From Aspidapion aeneum (taxonomy: Eukaryota > Arthropoda > Insecta > Coleoptera > Brentidae), in contig OY755038.1 in NCBI GenBank assembly GCA_963576565.1, positions 65,593,908 through 65,657,907 on the forward strand: a DNA stretch of 64,000 bases. Reading direction: 5' to 3'. The translations under genes and the position numbers were made by a program. Within the stretch, counting starts at the first letter, position 1. Each line of letters opens with the position of its first letter. Shown in pieces: positions 22,500 to 33,542 of this stretch. The notes under the pieces were generated by a model that saw only the letters and a program-made list of their open reading frames with translations, had not been told where the DNA came from and searched no databases.

Positions 22500-22755
22500 T
22501 GCTTTTAATAGCATCTTTGGCTATGTGCTGATTGGTAAAGTTGAAACTTCAAAGCAACAAAATCCACAATCACTCATAAGCTGTTACACTTCCATCGAAC
22601 CATCTCTGGATATCTGCCTAGAGCGCTTCTGGGAGATGGAGCAGGTTCCACATAAGGTTCATCACAGTCCTGAGGATGTTATGTGCGAAAGATTATTTTC
22701 CAATCAGTTTCACGCAACGAATCAGGTAGATTCGTCGTTCCATTACCTTTCATAA
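22438..22755 (+). pseudogene. BEL pol segment displaced into another frame
   Basis: From about 22453 to 22700 the conserved link between protease and reverse transcriptase (GQPSAFNSIFGYVLIGK, LERFWEMEQVP, PEDVMCERLF) is in a different frame from both neighbours, which share one frame. This points to two compensating small indels: one near 22452 and one in the T run near 22695. Whether they are real mutations or sequence errors cannot be told here. Confidence 0.8.
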
Positions 22756-25700
22756 ACTTGGAACCCCAGTTGGGTGACACCTATCCAATCGCTTTAAAAC
22801 GTTTCAAGCTTCAGGAAGCTAGACTTCTCAAAGACTCAGCTAATTATCAAGCTTACAAAGATTTTATGCAAGATTATTTAGACACTGGTCACATGATACC
22901 TATTCCTATGCCTATATCTAAAGATGTCTTGGATAATTCCTACTTTATCCCTCATCACAGTGTCTGGAACACTGGGAAGATAAGAGTGGTCTTTGATGGG
23001 TCTCAACGTAGTCCCAGAGGTGTCTCACTCAACGAGACGTTGTGCGCAGGTCCTAAACTGCAAAATGATGTCCGTGAAATTCTACTTAATTTTCGAATTC
23101 ATGCTGTAGCCTTTGTTACTGACATAGTAAAAATGTTCCGACAGATTTTAATTATTCCTGAGCACACGCGTTATCAAAATATTCTATGGAGATTTTCTGA
23201 GGATGATCCTGTCCAAACCTACTCCTTAAGAACAGTTGTTTATGGACTTAAGTCATCACCTTACTTAGCTATTCGTACTATACAAGAACTAGCTAAACTT
23301 GAGTCTGAAAGGTATCCTAATGCTTCCAAAGTGCTTCTTAAAGACATTTACGTCGACGACGTGCTCACTGGGCAGGATTCTGTGGCCTCTGCCAAAGAAC
23401 TTCAGTTGGAGTTAATCTCCCTGTTGCGCCTAGGAGGGTTTGAACTTAAAAAATGGGCGAGCAACAGTCCGGAACTTCTCTCCTCATTCTCAGAATCAGA
23501 AACACAAATGTCCATTCATTTCGACAAATCCGAACCTAATTTTGTAAAAATATTAGGTCTCCAATGGAATCCTATCTCAGATTCGTTTACCTACTTGGTC
23601 GTACCAGAAGATAAACCATGCACCAAGCGAGGTATCTTATCTCAAATCATGAAAATTTTTGATCCCTTAGGTTTCTGTTCTCCCGTTTCTTTACTTGCTA
23701 AGCATCTCATGCAAGATCTGTGGAAGGAGAAGCTGGACTGGGATTCTCAGCCTCCTCCGCATATCGTAAATGTTTGGAATCAATTTCGAACCGAACTTCC
23801 AAATCTTTCAAATATTCATTTACCTAGACGCCTTTCCATTGATCAACCACGTAGCATTGAACTTCACGGCTTTTCAGACGCCTCTATGATAGGTTACGCG
23901 GCTACGGTCTATTTCAGAATAGAGTCAGTATCCGGAGAAATCCATACCTTTCTTGTAATGGCCAAATCTAAGGTCGCACCAGTGAAAACAGTCAGTCTTC
24001 CGCGACTGAAGCTTCTTGGTGCCACTTTACTTTGCGACCTAATTTCCTTTATTCAAAACACTTATTCAGATATTCTTAACTTCAACCAAATCTGTGCATG
24101 GTGTGATTCCCAAGTGGTTCTATGCTGGTTGGCGGCTTCACCTCACAGGTTTAAAACGTTTGTGGCAAACCGTATCTGCCACATTCAAGAAACCATTTCT
24201 CCTACGGCCTGGAAATATATTCCATCAGCGCTAAATCCAGCCGACTGTGCTTCGCGCGGTCTTATGCCTAATCAACTTGTCAAACATGACTTGTATTGGG
24301 AAGGTCCTTGTTTTCTTAGGCTACCAAAAGAGAGCTGGCCTGATGATTTTCGCTGTCCAGACCCTCCGGAAAACGAGGTTATTCTGGAAGAACGAAAATC
24401 AGTATTTCAAACATGCACAGTTGAACCACACATGCTTGATACTTTTCTTTCTCGTTACTCTTCCCTAGAGAAAATTCAACGCATAATTTCCTATATTTTT
24501 CGCCTTACCGAAAAGAAATCTAAATATCCTAACGAAAATATTACCGAAGTAGAACTTCAACATTCTCTTATTGTTCTCGTTCGGCATGTTCAACGTTCCA
24601 TCTTTGCTGATCTCATTTCACGTTTGAATGACGCAAAGCTACTTCCTAAACAATTTCGTAAACTTTCACTTTTTCTAGATACACAAGGATGCTTAAGAGT
24701 GGGGGGTCGATTACCACATTCTTCCGAACTCTCTTATTCAGCAAAACACCCTTTACTTTTACCACGTTCTCACCGTCTTACTCAACTTGTCATTGAGTAC
24801 ACTCACAAAAGGTACTGTCATCCCGGTCAAAAAACGTTGCATTACCTCTTGAGACAACAATTTTGGATCCTTTCCCCTCGCTATGCAATCGAGAGCGTAA
24901 CTTCTCATTGCATTTTATGCTATCGATTAAATCCTAAACCTTCCGTACAAATCATGGGCAACTTGCCTGCTCAACGCATCTCTCAAGTAAAGGCATTTTC
25001 ACATGTTGCCATAGATTATTGTGGTCCCTTTCCAATTACAATGGGAAAGTACCGAGGTGCAAAGGTATCCAAAGGTTATATTCTTGTCTTAGTCTGCTCC
25101 GCAACAAAGGCAGTTCACCTAGAACTTACCTCCGATATTTCCACCCCTACCTTTCTTGCGGCTTTTAAGAGATTTGTGGCAAGAAGAGGAAGAATCTCTG
25201 ACATTTACTCAGATTGTGGTAGCGCGTTCTTGGGAGCTGATCGTTTACTCAAACAGTACTCCCAGGAAGCATGTCACAGTCTAAAAATTACCTGGCATTT
25301 TTCAAGTCCTGGTAGTCCGCACCTAAACGGACTAGCCGAGGCAAGAGTTAAATCCACCAAGGCAAATTTGAAACGTGTAATAGGTGAGCAACGGTTAACC
25401 TATGAAGAGTTTTTTAATTTTTTGTGTCAGGTCGAATCCATACTAAACAGCCGGCCTCTGTATGCCCAAAGTATGGATCCGAATGACTTTCTTCCACTGA
25501 CCCCTGGTCATTTTCTTACCCTGGAACCGTTGAATTCCGTACCAGAGCCCGATTTTTCTGATTCCAAGTTGAACACCCTGTCCCGCTGGCAGCTGGTGCA
25601 AAGGCTCCAGTCCGATTTTTGGAAACGCTGGAACTTGGAGTACCTAAACACCTTGCAACAGCGTTCTAAATGGACAGAGGCTTCTAACAATATTAAACTA

Positions 25701-25880
25701 AATACTTTAGTCGTGGTAAAGAATGAACAAAAACCGCCATTGCAATGGGCTGTTGGGCGAATTGTCGACGTACACCCTGGCTCAGACGGTCATATTCGTG
25801 TTGTGACCGTTAAAACAGCTACAGGAACATATCGTCGACCAGTAGTGAAACTATGTCCTTTGCCTATGCCCGACGCATAA
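22683..25880 (+). CDS. BEL/Pao Pol: reverse transcriptase, RNase H, integrase
   Basis: About 1,065 codons in the same frame as gag. RT motifs: IRVVFDGSQRS (residues 100-110), VAFVTDIVKMFRQI, YGLKSSPY and the catalytic DIYVDDVL (YVDD at 223-226). Then a Pao-type RNase H region (IFDPLGFCSPV, LHGFSDASMIGY). Integrase has an HHCC-like segment (YCHPGQKTLHYLL ... HCILCYRL) and a DDE core: Asp 778 (AIDYCGPF), Asp 844 (YSDCGSAF), Glu 886 (NGLAEARVKS). A DUF5641-like C-terminal domain ends LKWAVGRI-type sequence (WAVGRIVDVHPG). Ends at 25880. The ORF start given (a GTG) is only the first in-frame start after the indel; the true product begins upstream with Gag. Confidence 0.94.
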   Translation: MRKIIFQSVSRNESGRFVVPLPFINLEPQLGDTYPIALKRFKLQEARLLKDSANYQAYKDFMQDYLDTGHMIPIPMPISKDVLDNSYFIPHHSVWNTGKIRVVFDGSQRSPRGVSLNETLCAGPKLQNDVREILLNFRIHAVAFVTDIVKMFRQILIIPEHTRYQNILWRFSEDDPVQTYSLRTVVYGLKSSPYLAIRTIQELAKLESERYPNASKVLLKDIYVDDVLTGQDSVASAKELQLELISLLRLGGFELKKWASNSPELLSSFSESETQMSIHFDKSEPNFVKILGLQWNPISDSFTYLVVPEDKPCTKRGILSQIMKIFDPLGFCSPVSLLAKHLMQDLWKEKLDWDSQPPPHIVNVWNQFRTELPNLSNIHLPRRLSIDQPRSIELHGFSDASMIGYAATVYFRIESVSGEIHTFLVMAKSKVAPVKTVSLPRLKLLGATLLCDLISFIQNTYSDILNFNQICAWCDSQVVLCWLAASPHRFKTFVANRICHIQETISPTAWKYIPSALNPADCASRGLMPNQLVKHDLYWEGPCFLRLPKESWPDDFRCPDPPENEVILEERKSVFQTCTVEPHMLDTFLSRYSSLEKIQRIISYIFRLTEKKSKYPNENITEVELQHSLIVLVRHVQRSIFADLISRLNDAKLLPKQFRKLSLFLDTQGCLRVGGRLPHSSELSYSAKHPLLLPRSHRLTQLVIEYTHKRYCHPGQKTLHYLLRQQFWILSPRYAIESVTSHCILCYRLNPKPSVQIMGNLPAQRISQVKAFSHVAIDYCGPFPITMGKYRGAKVSKGYILVLVCSATKAVHLELTSDISTPTFLAAFKRFVARRGRISDIYSDCGSAFLGADRLLKQYSQEACHSLKITWHFSSPGSPHLNGLAEARVKSTKANLKRVIGEQRLTYEEFFNFLCQVESILNSRPLYAQSMDPNDFLPLTPGHFLTLEPLNSVPEPDFSDSKLNTLSRWQLVQRLQSDFWKRWNLEYLNTLQQRSKWTEASNNIKLNTLVVVKNEQKPPLQWAVGRIVDVHPGSDGHIRVVTVKTATGTYRRPVVKLCPLPMPDA

Positions 25881-26067
25881 GGCAAAATTTTCTTTTCTTT
25901 CTTAATTTTTTCTAAGTATTTTTTCTTTTCTTTCAATTTTAATTTACATGCATTATCTAATGCATATTTGGGTTAATGTTAGATTGTATCGTTTAATTGC
26001 TAATAGGCGAATACTATTTAATTTTTCTTTCCTTTCCTTTTCTTAACTAAGTAAAAACACACGTGTT

Positions 26068-26082
26068 TTGGCGGCCGGAAAA
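26068..26082 (+). promoter_or_regulatory. Candidate polypurine tract of the BEL element
   Basis: GGCGGCCGGAAAA directly precedes the right LTR. Purine-rich but interrupted by pyrimidines, so a weak call supported mainly by position. Confidence 0.4.
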
Positions 26083-26495
26083 TGTTGGTGCAAGCAAGAA
26101 ATTTCCTAATTTTCATTTTCTTTTCCTTTTCTGCGCGTTTAAAATAGTTTAAATTTTCGCGCTCTAAAATATGCATATGGGGTTTCACGGCACCGGACAC
26201 GTGGAAGACAAGCAGCGCCGCGATGAGTGCGCAAAGAACCACCGTCACAACAAGACACGAGCAAAATCACGTTCCCGAAAAAAGTGAATTTGAGGTGAAA
26301 AAACTGGACGTTTAAACGTCGACTGGAGCTGCAAGAGAGTCCGAGGTAGGTGCCTTTTCATATAAAATTCCATATGTATCGTAACTTTCCATTTTCAATC
26401 GTCAATACCGACATTTATTTTTAAATGTGCTTGTGAAGCCAATACCGGCGACCTATCGAAGGAAATTCCGTTATTTTTCAGCCCTTGCACGCACA
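26083..26495 (+). repeat. BEL right LTR
   Basis: By eye identical to 19395-19807. The minus-strand frame at 26018-26248, with a signal-peptide-like start, is just antisense of this LTR. Confidence 0.9.
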
Positions 26496-26694
26496 TTGTA
26501 TGCTTTGGATTTATAAATAACAGGTCATTTCATACCAAATTAACCAGCCTCCAGTATTCATCAACTCCGATTATACTAACCATTAATAAACTGAAAAATT
26601 AAAAATTTCAGATTTTTTTGTCAAGTAGTTCTTTTAAATATTTTTTTAAATTGCAAGTTTGACCTGACAAAAAAAAATATCTCAAATAAAAAAT

Positions 26695-26998
26695 AGAAGT
26701 CAGGGTGCAAGCATAACAGAGATGTGGGGGCATGCATTTTTTAAAATATGTGATAAGGTAAAGTTTTGACCAATTGTACGTTTATTGCATATAACAAGAA
26801 TCTTCCTTTTATATGCTATTATTGGAGACAACATAAGATGTAAAAATAAAAAAAAATCATAACTCAAAACCTGTATAAAAAAAATCTGCTTTACCCAGTG
26901 ACTCTTATCCATCAGCGAGCTTTTAGATTAATAAACAATGCCACAATATTATAAACAAAGAAAAAGTGCTACTATACGTATTAGGGACATTTTGAAAC
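26695..26998 (+). repeat. Dispersed repeat E, copy 2
   Basis: Same start (AGAAGTCAGGGTGCAAGCAT) and end (TTAGGGACATTTTGAAAC) as 11815-12147, with small deletions. Confidence 0.8.
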
Positions 26999-27615
26999 GG
27001 TAACAGGGGCCTGTATATGACAGTGGTACTGTCACCTCAAGTGGCCAAGGCTTAAATGTTGTAAGCTACCAACTTGGGCTGCAACTTATATAAATTATAA
27101 AAAGATTAAATGTTACTATATGTTTTCTAGCTTAATGTCTATATGAGAGCACATATTTTCAGAATGTTTCTTCAATTTTAACGGATCACAACACATGGTC
27201 GCAAATATTTTATATTTTGGGGTGTTCTTGCGACAATTTCTTGCAGGAATTTTCCTGTATCAAACAGGCACAGATTGTCTGGTCCGATTGGCTGGGCATC
27301 ACTTACCAATGAAAAAGTAGAAATGACAGGAATAAACAAGTTTGCACACTGACTGACGGGGGGAGGGGGAGGGATGAAAAAAAGGGGGTATTTTTATTTT
27401 AGCTTTAATTTAACTACACCGAATTAATATTCAAAATATAACTTTTTCCTACAGCACTACACATATTATGTATGTATGATAATACAAATTTCAAAGAATT
27501 TTGTTCAGATTTTTTGTTACTTTTATTTGGTTTTTATTTTTTTTAACCATGAACCCATAATTTCTCCATTTTGAAATTTGGCACATATTTTCCTAAATCC
27601 TTGATAAAAAAATAC

Positions 27616-27700
27616 TTTTTTTTTGAAAAAAATCAAAAATAACTTTTTTGAAAAAAATCAAAAATAACTTTTTTGAAAAAAATCAAAAAATGTTTTTTTC
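27616..27700. repeat. 25-bp AT tandem repeat, about 3 copies
   Basis: Unit AACTTTTTTGAAAAAAATCA(AAAAT). Each unit is itself a small hairpin (TTTTTTGAAAAAA). Confidence 0.75.
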
Positions 27701-28135
27701 AAAATTTCAAAAAAAAAACAGATGAAAATATACTAGGTCATGTGACATATAGTTGGAAAGGTATTTAAATTGTCTTTACAAAGAGCTATATCTTATTAAT
27801 CTGCATGTAAGTGGTCCTCAAGATATTTTAATTTTTGTGAAGCTGTGTTAGACCAAAATAGGTCAATTTTTTGATTTTTGAAAACTAATTAAAAAAAAAC
27901 TACCAATCAGAAAAAAAAAATATTTTGGAATTTTGATCCCACCCATATAGAGAATATGTGTACCAAATTTTATCAAAATCGGTGAAATGGTCTGCCAAAC
28001 CTCTGGTTAATTTGATATGAAATTACCCTATTTTCTCACATATCTCAAAAAATACCCCAAAAAAAGAAACAAAATTTACACAAAAACAAAATTTTCAAAA
28101 AAAAGTTATAGACCCCCTCCCAAAATGCAGACTTA

Positions 28136-28274
28136 TGGCTTACTATATTAAAATATGGTTTTCACCTTTCAGCTTCGCTTGAAATTTGAGCATCGTAAAG
28201 GTGGGACAGTTTTTTTCTATCCCCCCTAGAAATACCCAAACCCCCCAAAAACATCAAATTTGGGACACCCTGTA
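28136..28274 (-). mobile_element. Half MITE with CAGGGTGTCCC end
   Basis: Read on the minus strand: TACAGGGTGTCCCAAATTTG then a GGGGGGTTTGGGTATTTCTA block. The same end with TTTTTGGGG and ATTTCTA is at 42855-42955. Its TA is shared with another CAGGGTGTTTC end that starts at 28273 on the plus strand, so two element ends meet head to head. Confidence 0.5.
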
Positions 28275-28353
28275 CAGGGTGTTTCATTATATTTCTACCG
28301 TCCAATTTTTCCAGAATTTTTGTCCTAAAGGAAAAAATTAAAAAGAGATCTGC

Positions 28354-29629
28354 AAATGTTTTCCTTTTTGTTTACGGTATGATATTTATTTTGGCAGTTT
28401 CCATATACAAGTGGCAGGTAAAAGTAACTTTTTTTAAAAGGAAACACCCTATATATTTTTACATTCATATTATGAATAGGGCTTAAAATCTTCTTTCTAA
28501 AATAATAACATACTTTATAGCTGTGAACAATAGTTTATGAGATATAAGCACTTCTTTTTTAATAATAAAAGAAAGTACCACTTGGCACCCCTGGTATATA
28601 CCACTCTTTTAAGTTATATGTGACAGGTTGTGAGAAAATCAAAACAATTTTGACAGTCAAATGTCATTTTTAGATGTTATAGACATCATATATGCCTATA
28701 GTGTGAAAAGAAAATCCAAAGTTCCTTCACAATAATTTTAATTATTTAAATTTTCAGGCTATAATTCCCAAATAGTTTCGAACATACAAAGGTTCATCTT
28801 CAGGGGACAATAAAGATGGAAAAACCTAACAATAAAGAGAATATTTGTAGCAGATATTACATACATAAAAGTTAGGGTAGACTTACCATAAAGTGAAGAT
28901 CACATACAAATGCCGGACACCAATAATTTCTCAACATTACAAAACATTGAACAATAAAAATATTTGTAAAAGGGACCTCAAAACTACTTAAATCTAGCAC
29001 TAAATTAATAAAATTACAACATTACTGGTTAAAAATTAGTTATCTTTTTGTAGGGTTATGTAGATTTTGTTTTGTTTGTTTATGCATGAGCACAGATTTG
29101 GTTGGTTGACCGGTAGGTCAAACGCACATAATAAAGGGATGGGGAAATTCAAAATTTAATATGTTGTTCAGCAAGTTGGTGAAGTTACCGTTGTCAAAAA
29201 ACCAAAAAAAAATAATAAATATCAAAACCGATTTTTCTACTTAAATAAGTTAACAACATGGGCAGCTTCCTTATAGTGGTTTAAGACCGGGTCATTTAGA
29301 CTTGTCAAGTTTATTTCAGTCTCCAACCTCGCAATCTCAATGTTCTCAAGAGCATTGAGTTTTAGTCCTCATATATGCCCATTGAAATCAGTAAAAGGTG
29401 AAATTATACTAGGAGTGCTACCATATTTTTTTAATAATTGTAAAAATTTTAAATGGTTATGTCTTGTATAAAGTATGTTATAGTTTTATAAAGAAGATTT
29501 TAGGCCTTATTCATACCTGTAAAAATATATATGGTGTTTCCTTTAAAAACACATCACTTTTATCTCCCCCCCGCATATGGTAAATTTTAAAATAAATGTC
29601 ATACTGTAACCAAAAAGGAAAACATTTTC
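28354..29629. mobile_element. Element with long diverged inverted arms
   Basis: The arm at 28354-28521 (AAATGTTTTCCTTTTTGTTT ... CTTAAAATCTTCTTT ... TAACATACTTTAT) is inverted at 29463-29629 with many substitutions. The 940 bases between hold no ORF, but at about 28765-28805 a phrase common in insect repeats (GTTTCGAACATACAAAGG) occurs. Probably an old MITE or two copies in opposite orientation. Confidence 0.55.
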
Positions 29630-29770
29630 TAAACACTTATTAATTTGACTAGTAGATTTAGCACTTACTCGTTTTGTAACTACCGACTTCTTCTGTTATA
29701 ACGTTCCAAACTCCTAAACTTCTTTGTACCCCAATTTTGTGGACGCCCAGGGGTCATTTTGCTCCCAGGT

Positions 29771-29845
29771 TCAAGTTCACGGCGCACAAATCAAATCAAG
29801 TTCACGGCGCACAAATCAAATCAAGTTCACGGCGCACAAATCAAA
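29771..29845 (+). repeat. 25-bp tandem repeat, 3 copies
   Basis: Three perfect or near-perfect units of TCAAGTTCACGGCGCACAAA plus TCAAA. Confidence 0.9.
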
Positions 29846-30406
29846 ACAGTGACTTATAAAGTTCACCAAAAGCACTATTTCTCACAAATATTTATTGAAC
29901 TTTTCAAAAATGTTAAAAAACAATCAAAACTGTTTAAAAAGATCAAAATTTTTTAAAAAATTGACATAACCTGTCTAATCAAACAAGGCCAACAAAAAAA
30001 TAATCACAGGCCGCCCGTGTTATTTTTTTTCGTTGGCCACAGTATGAATCGAAATTTGGTCTCTAGATGACGCCCATCGAACAATAACGGACAAAATTGA
30101 TGGGGGAATATTTGAGAGACAAATTTTAGTCGGTAAAGGACAAAAACTATTATAGGCAACCAAGCCAGGGGAATCTCTTTATCCCTCCGTTAATTTTTTG
30201 GCTGTTCCAAAATTTCCGTAGATTGTGACGCTGGCCTTATGGTCACTCAATTTAATATTTGGTTCCTTAAAATAATAAATTGCCGATCCAAAATGGGGGT
30301 TTTTCTAATTTATGAGTCGATATGTATCAAGAATAAAAGTACAGCAGCGGCAAGCAAGAGTAAGTAAAAAAAAAGTAAAATAACAACTTAGTTTTATGAT
30401 GAAATG
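29846..30406. other. No gene recognised
   Basis: May include decayed upstream parts of the RAG1-like relic that follows, but I could not align any of it. Confidence 0.3.
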
Positions 30407-30971
30407 GGCCTCGTTTTTGATCAACCTAAATAACGTGGAGGCAATAGCAATGATGGAAATACAGCACGCAAATATTTAAAAAAACCTGGGTTTCCAAAAT
30501 ATCCGTTATCGATAAAGGACTAACATCTACGAGGAAAAAAGTATGGTTTTGAAACAGCAGAAATAGGAATTTTTCTTTATGAATGGTATAAAATGAGTTC
30601 TAGCTGATATAATAAAATCGCTACCTTTGCCAGTAGGGCTACTGTGAGAACATGTAATTGAGATGGGCCATAAGGAATATAAGAAATTTCGACAATATTT
30701 CTCTGGGAAAACCTGAAGAATTAACACTAATAACGATATATTTAACTGTATGCTGGTATTCTCTGAGCCTATTGTGACCAATAAGCTAAAAAAACGAGAA
30801 AAATAATTAAAAAGAGTGGTGTTAAGTATTCTAAGGCTGCCAATCTTCTATGGTGGAGACAAGAAAGGTAATGAAGAAGGTAATGATAAGAATGATGATG
30901 ATAGCGATGATAATGATGATGATATAAATAATAAAGAAGATGCAGATACCGTAGATATTCATGTTTGTTAA
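30407..30971 (+). pseudogene. Second RAG1/Transib-like transposase fragment (C-terminal, heavily decayed)
   Basis: GGNSNDGNTARKYLKKP (about 30430-30480) matches GTSNDGNTARTFFKNP of the transposase at 6174-8086. EWYKM corresponds to GWYYM. DIIKSLPLPVGLL matches DIIKSACLPIGQL, and HKEYKKFRQYFSGKT ... NDIFNCMLVFSEP matches NKDFXXFRQLYSRKC ... EDILYSLLISSDP. Between EWYKMSS and DIIKS the HKVLLHG segment, with the two His of the zinc site, is deleted. Several stops and shifts. The frame then runs in phase into an acidic tail (NDKNDDDSDDNDDDINN) ending at 30971, which the first copy lacks. A different Transib subfamily is likely. I found no matching TIR pair. Confidence 0.7.
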
Positions 30972-31346
30972 TGTTAAGGAAAAAAGTTTGATAATTTTAA
31001 ATACAGCAATAACTAAATATGCAATTGTTTTCTTTAATTAAAATACTTAACCTTAAATAACATTAATTGTGCATCTTTTTGCAACATAAGTATTAAATGT
31101 ACTCATTGCATGCATTTCTTATAATATTAGCACATAAAATCAAATTTTAGACATTTGGAGCCGTATGTTTTTTTCTTGCTTCAAAAACTGAATATTTGCT
31201 ATCAAAAAAGAGGTACAAAAATCTTACAAAGCAAAAACAGAAAAACTATTTTAGGCACGTCACTGAAAATTGTGTAATTCTATCAAAAGAATTTTGGTCA
31301 ACAATCAAGCGGTTTAAGGGCTCAAAAAATCTCACATCTCTAGACA

Positions 31347-32860
31347 TATATTGCGTTTGTAGATTTTAAAAGGGCATTTGACTCTGTACAGCACCCACTT
31401 TTGTGGCAGAAACTTTTTTCGTCTGGTGTCAGTCCTCGACTCATACGCACAATTCAGAATATGTATTCTAGCGCGTCATTTAGAGTAAGAGTCGATGATC
31501 AGTATACTAGAAGGTTTGAAGTCTTAAAAGGTGTTCTGCAGGGCGAATGCCTAAGTTCCTTGCTTTTCTCTCTATTTTTAGCAGATATCGAAGCATTCTT
31601 TTTAAGCAAAGGCCACCGTGGTGTCAGTATAAATAACATGTGCAGTATTTTGCTGCTTTTATTCGCTGATGACCTGGTCCTAGTAGCCGACTCGGAGATC
31701 GAACTTGCTCGCATGCTGAAAACTCTGGAGGAATATAGTCAGACGAATGCCCTTACAGTCAATGTACCAAAAACCAAAATTGTAATTTTTACAAAAGCAA
31801 CCAATCTACGACTCTCTGGTCGTTTCCTTTCGAATGGCGAACAATTCGAGGTTGTTAAAAATTTTACCTATCTTGGCATTAAGTTTTCTTCTTCATCACT
31901 GTTTAGAAGTATGGCTGACTATGCAGTGACAAAAGCAAAACAATCTGTTAGCGCCGTTATGAGTCTGATGACTCGTGCAAAAGTTAACTCGTGGGATGTG
32001 AAATTAAAGCTCTTTAACTCGATTGTTGTCAACTCTATAATGTATTGCGCACCAATTTAGGGTGTTCAGTACACCAACGAACTTGAGAGGGTCCAGGTTG
32101 GTTTTTTCAAAAGGTTATTATCACTACCAAAAAGCACACCTGATGTTTCCATCCGGCTTGAAACAGGTAGTGTCAAACTGGAGCTCACAGTTTTGAAACT
32201 TTGCCTAGGCTGGTTGGAAAATTTATTTAAAATGACTGCAGATAGATACCCAAAAATTTGTTTTTTACGTCTTTTGCAACTCCACCAAAATGCTGATTCT
32301 AGGTATAACTGGGTTTCCCAACTAAAATCCATGTTTGCAAATATTAACTCTTTGGACATATCGGATTCGTTGAACTTTCAAGTGTTAAAGCACAACAGAG
32401 AAAGGCTGATAACTCGATATCAGTCATTCCTTTACGAAAAAACGTTCAAGAATTAAACGAATCTAGATACTCTGACTATTACAAATTCTTTGAAATGTTA
32501 ACTCCAAGCTGTTATCTGCGATATGCGTTACCCATGTACGCCATCAAAATTTGTGCTCAACTTCGACTTTCATCTAAATTTTCTCCTAGACTTATTTATA
32601 ATGGTATTCTTTGTAAAATAAACCAAAACGAGCTATGTACTGTCTGCAATATGCAAACAAATGAAACGTTGTACCATGTTCTTGTTGAAAGTCCTTTGTA
32701 CGAGTTCCTCCGCTACACTGCAGTTAGAGCCTTCCAAACGGAGCCAGTCAGACTCCTTAACCTGATGGAGGCTAACACTGAAAAACACAATATATCTTGT
32801 CTTGTTAACCTTTTAATAACGTTAGAAAAAACACGTTCACATCTATTAGGTGATTTCTAA
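31347..32860 (+). pseudogene. 5'-truncated non-LTR retrotransposon: reverse transcriptase and C-terminal domain
   Basis: Homology begins abruptly at 31347 inside the reverse transcriptase (YIAFVDFKRAFDSVQHPLLW). It continues with GVLQGECLSSLLFSLFLADIE, the catalytic LLLLFADDLVLVA (FADD near 31667), and NVPKTKIVIF. A TAG at 32058 interrupts the frame, which goes on in phase to 32456. A frameshift in the A run near 32437 moves the rest to another frame (MLTPSCYLRYA ... CTVCNMQTNETLYHVL) until 32860. The ending contains a Cys/His cluster whose expected last Cys is Ser (VESPLY). Loss of the 5' half is usual for LINE insertions. The clade (I/Vingi- or jockey-like) is not certain. Confidence 0.85.
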
Positions 32861-33172
32861 ATTTAAGTTAAGATTTCAAATTGCTGCCGCCATCAGACAA
32901 TACAAACTTATTTTGGCTGTTTATATTTAAATTTGGCTTTTTCTTTTAACCTTTTTCTTTACTTTTAATTTTTTTTCTTATTTAAACTTCTTTTTTTGTG
33001 ATTAAAATTTTGCAACTTTAAGCTATATCTTACTAACCACGAAAATTTTGTTGTTACTAACCAATTAGCTGTAAGTACTTACCTTTATTATTATTAAAAC
33101 TGAACCCTTGTTATATGTATTTTATACATTAGAAACAATAAATTAAATAAATAAATAAAATAAATAAATATT
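32861..33172 (+). other. 3' UTR and AAAT-rich tail of the truncated LINE
   Basis: AT-rich sequence ending in AATAAATTAAATAAATAAAT repeats at 33138-33172, consistent with a LINE 3' tail. No clear target duplication seen. Confidence 0.6.
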
Positions 33173-33542
33173 GTTTTTTTGTCCTTACGTGCGGCGGCGA
33201 GCGGCGAGTTTGTTAGGATTTGTGGTTAGATGTGCTACCAGCCAAAGGGTAGTCATTGTGCGGGTCGCATGTAGCTCTTTCCTAGTTGTGGTTTGCATGT
33301 TAAATCCCGCCGAAAAATTGAGCAAAACATAGTGGTCAGACTTTCTGTGCTATAGTGGTATCAAGTAAGTAGATTTCTGTTGTATTATTAACAAAAAAAA
33401 TGTTGAACTTCTTTGTCAACCGGGGCTATTTTAAACAAGTTGTTTTCTAAATTTCCAAAATAGCCCCTCGGCTCGGCCCGGGCTTACTATTTTGTAGTCT
33501 AGATGTTGTAGTCTATGAAAAAATCGGCCTAAAAGGGTGCAA
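33173..33542. other. No gene recognised; locally GC-richer
   Basis: GCGGCGGCGAGCGGCGAG near 33190 and a potential splice donor (CAA|GTAAGTAG near 33365) could be a remnant of a host 5' exon, but there is no reading frame to support it. Confidence 0.25.

Larger units (their letters stand above)
19395..26495 (+). mobile_element. BEL/Pao LTR retrotransposon, 7.1 kb
   Basis: Two 413-base LTRs (19395-19807 and 26083-26495) appear identical by eye and enclose a gag-protease region and a pol region of BEL/Pao type. The flanks share GTATG (19393-19397 region and after 26497), compatible with the 5-base duplication of this group, although the border overlaps the LTR ends and can be drawn in two ways. 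Identical LTRs indicate a recent insertion. Pol lacks only short frame continuity at two places, so it is nearly intact. Confidence 0.92.
26523..28027. mobile_element. 1.5-kb TIR element of unknown class
   Basis: GGTCATTTCATACCAAATTA (26523) is inverted at the right end (28003-28027, GGTAATTTCATATCAAATTA). The interior is AT-rich and noncoding, with copy 2 of repeat E at 26695-26998 and a 25-base tandem repeat at 27616-27700. The TIR is about 25 bases with two mismatches. Confidence 0.55.

Noticed and set aside
26018..26248. Minus-strand frame with a signal-peptide-like N-terminus
   Set aside because: Mostly antisense to the BEL LTR; the same DNA occurs at the left LTR without the upstream part.
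29771..29845. Three 25-base repeats as a CRISPR-like array
   Set aside because: Units are directly adjacent with no spacers; a simple tandem repeat in an animal genome.
33173..33542. Possible host promoter or first exon (GC-rich, donor-like GTAAGT)
   Set aside because: No reading frame, no matching acceptor or exon seen.
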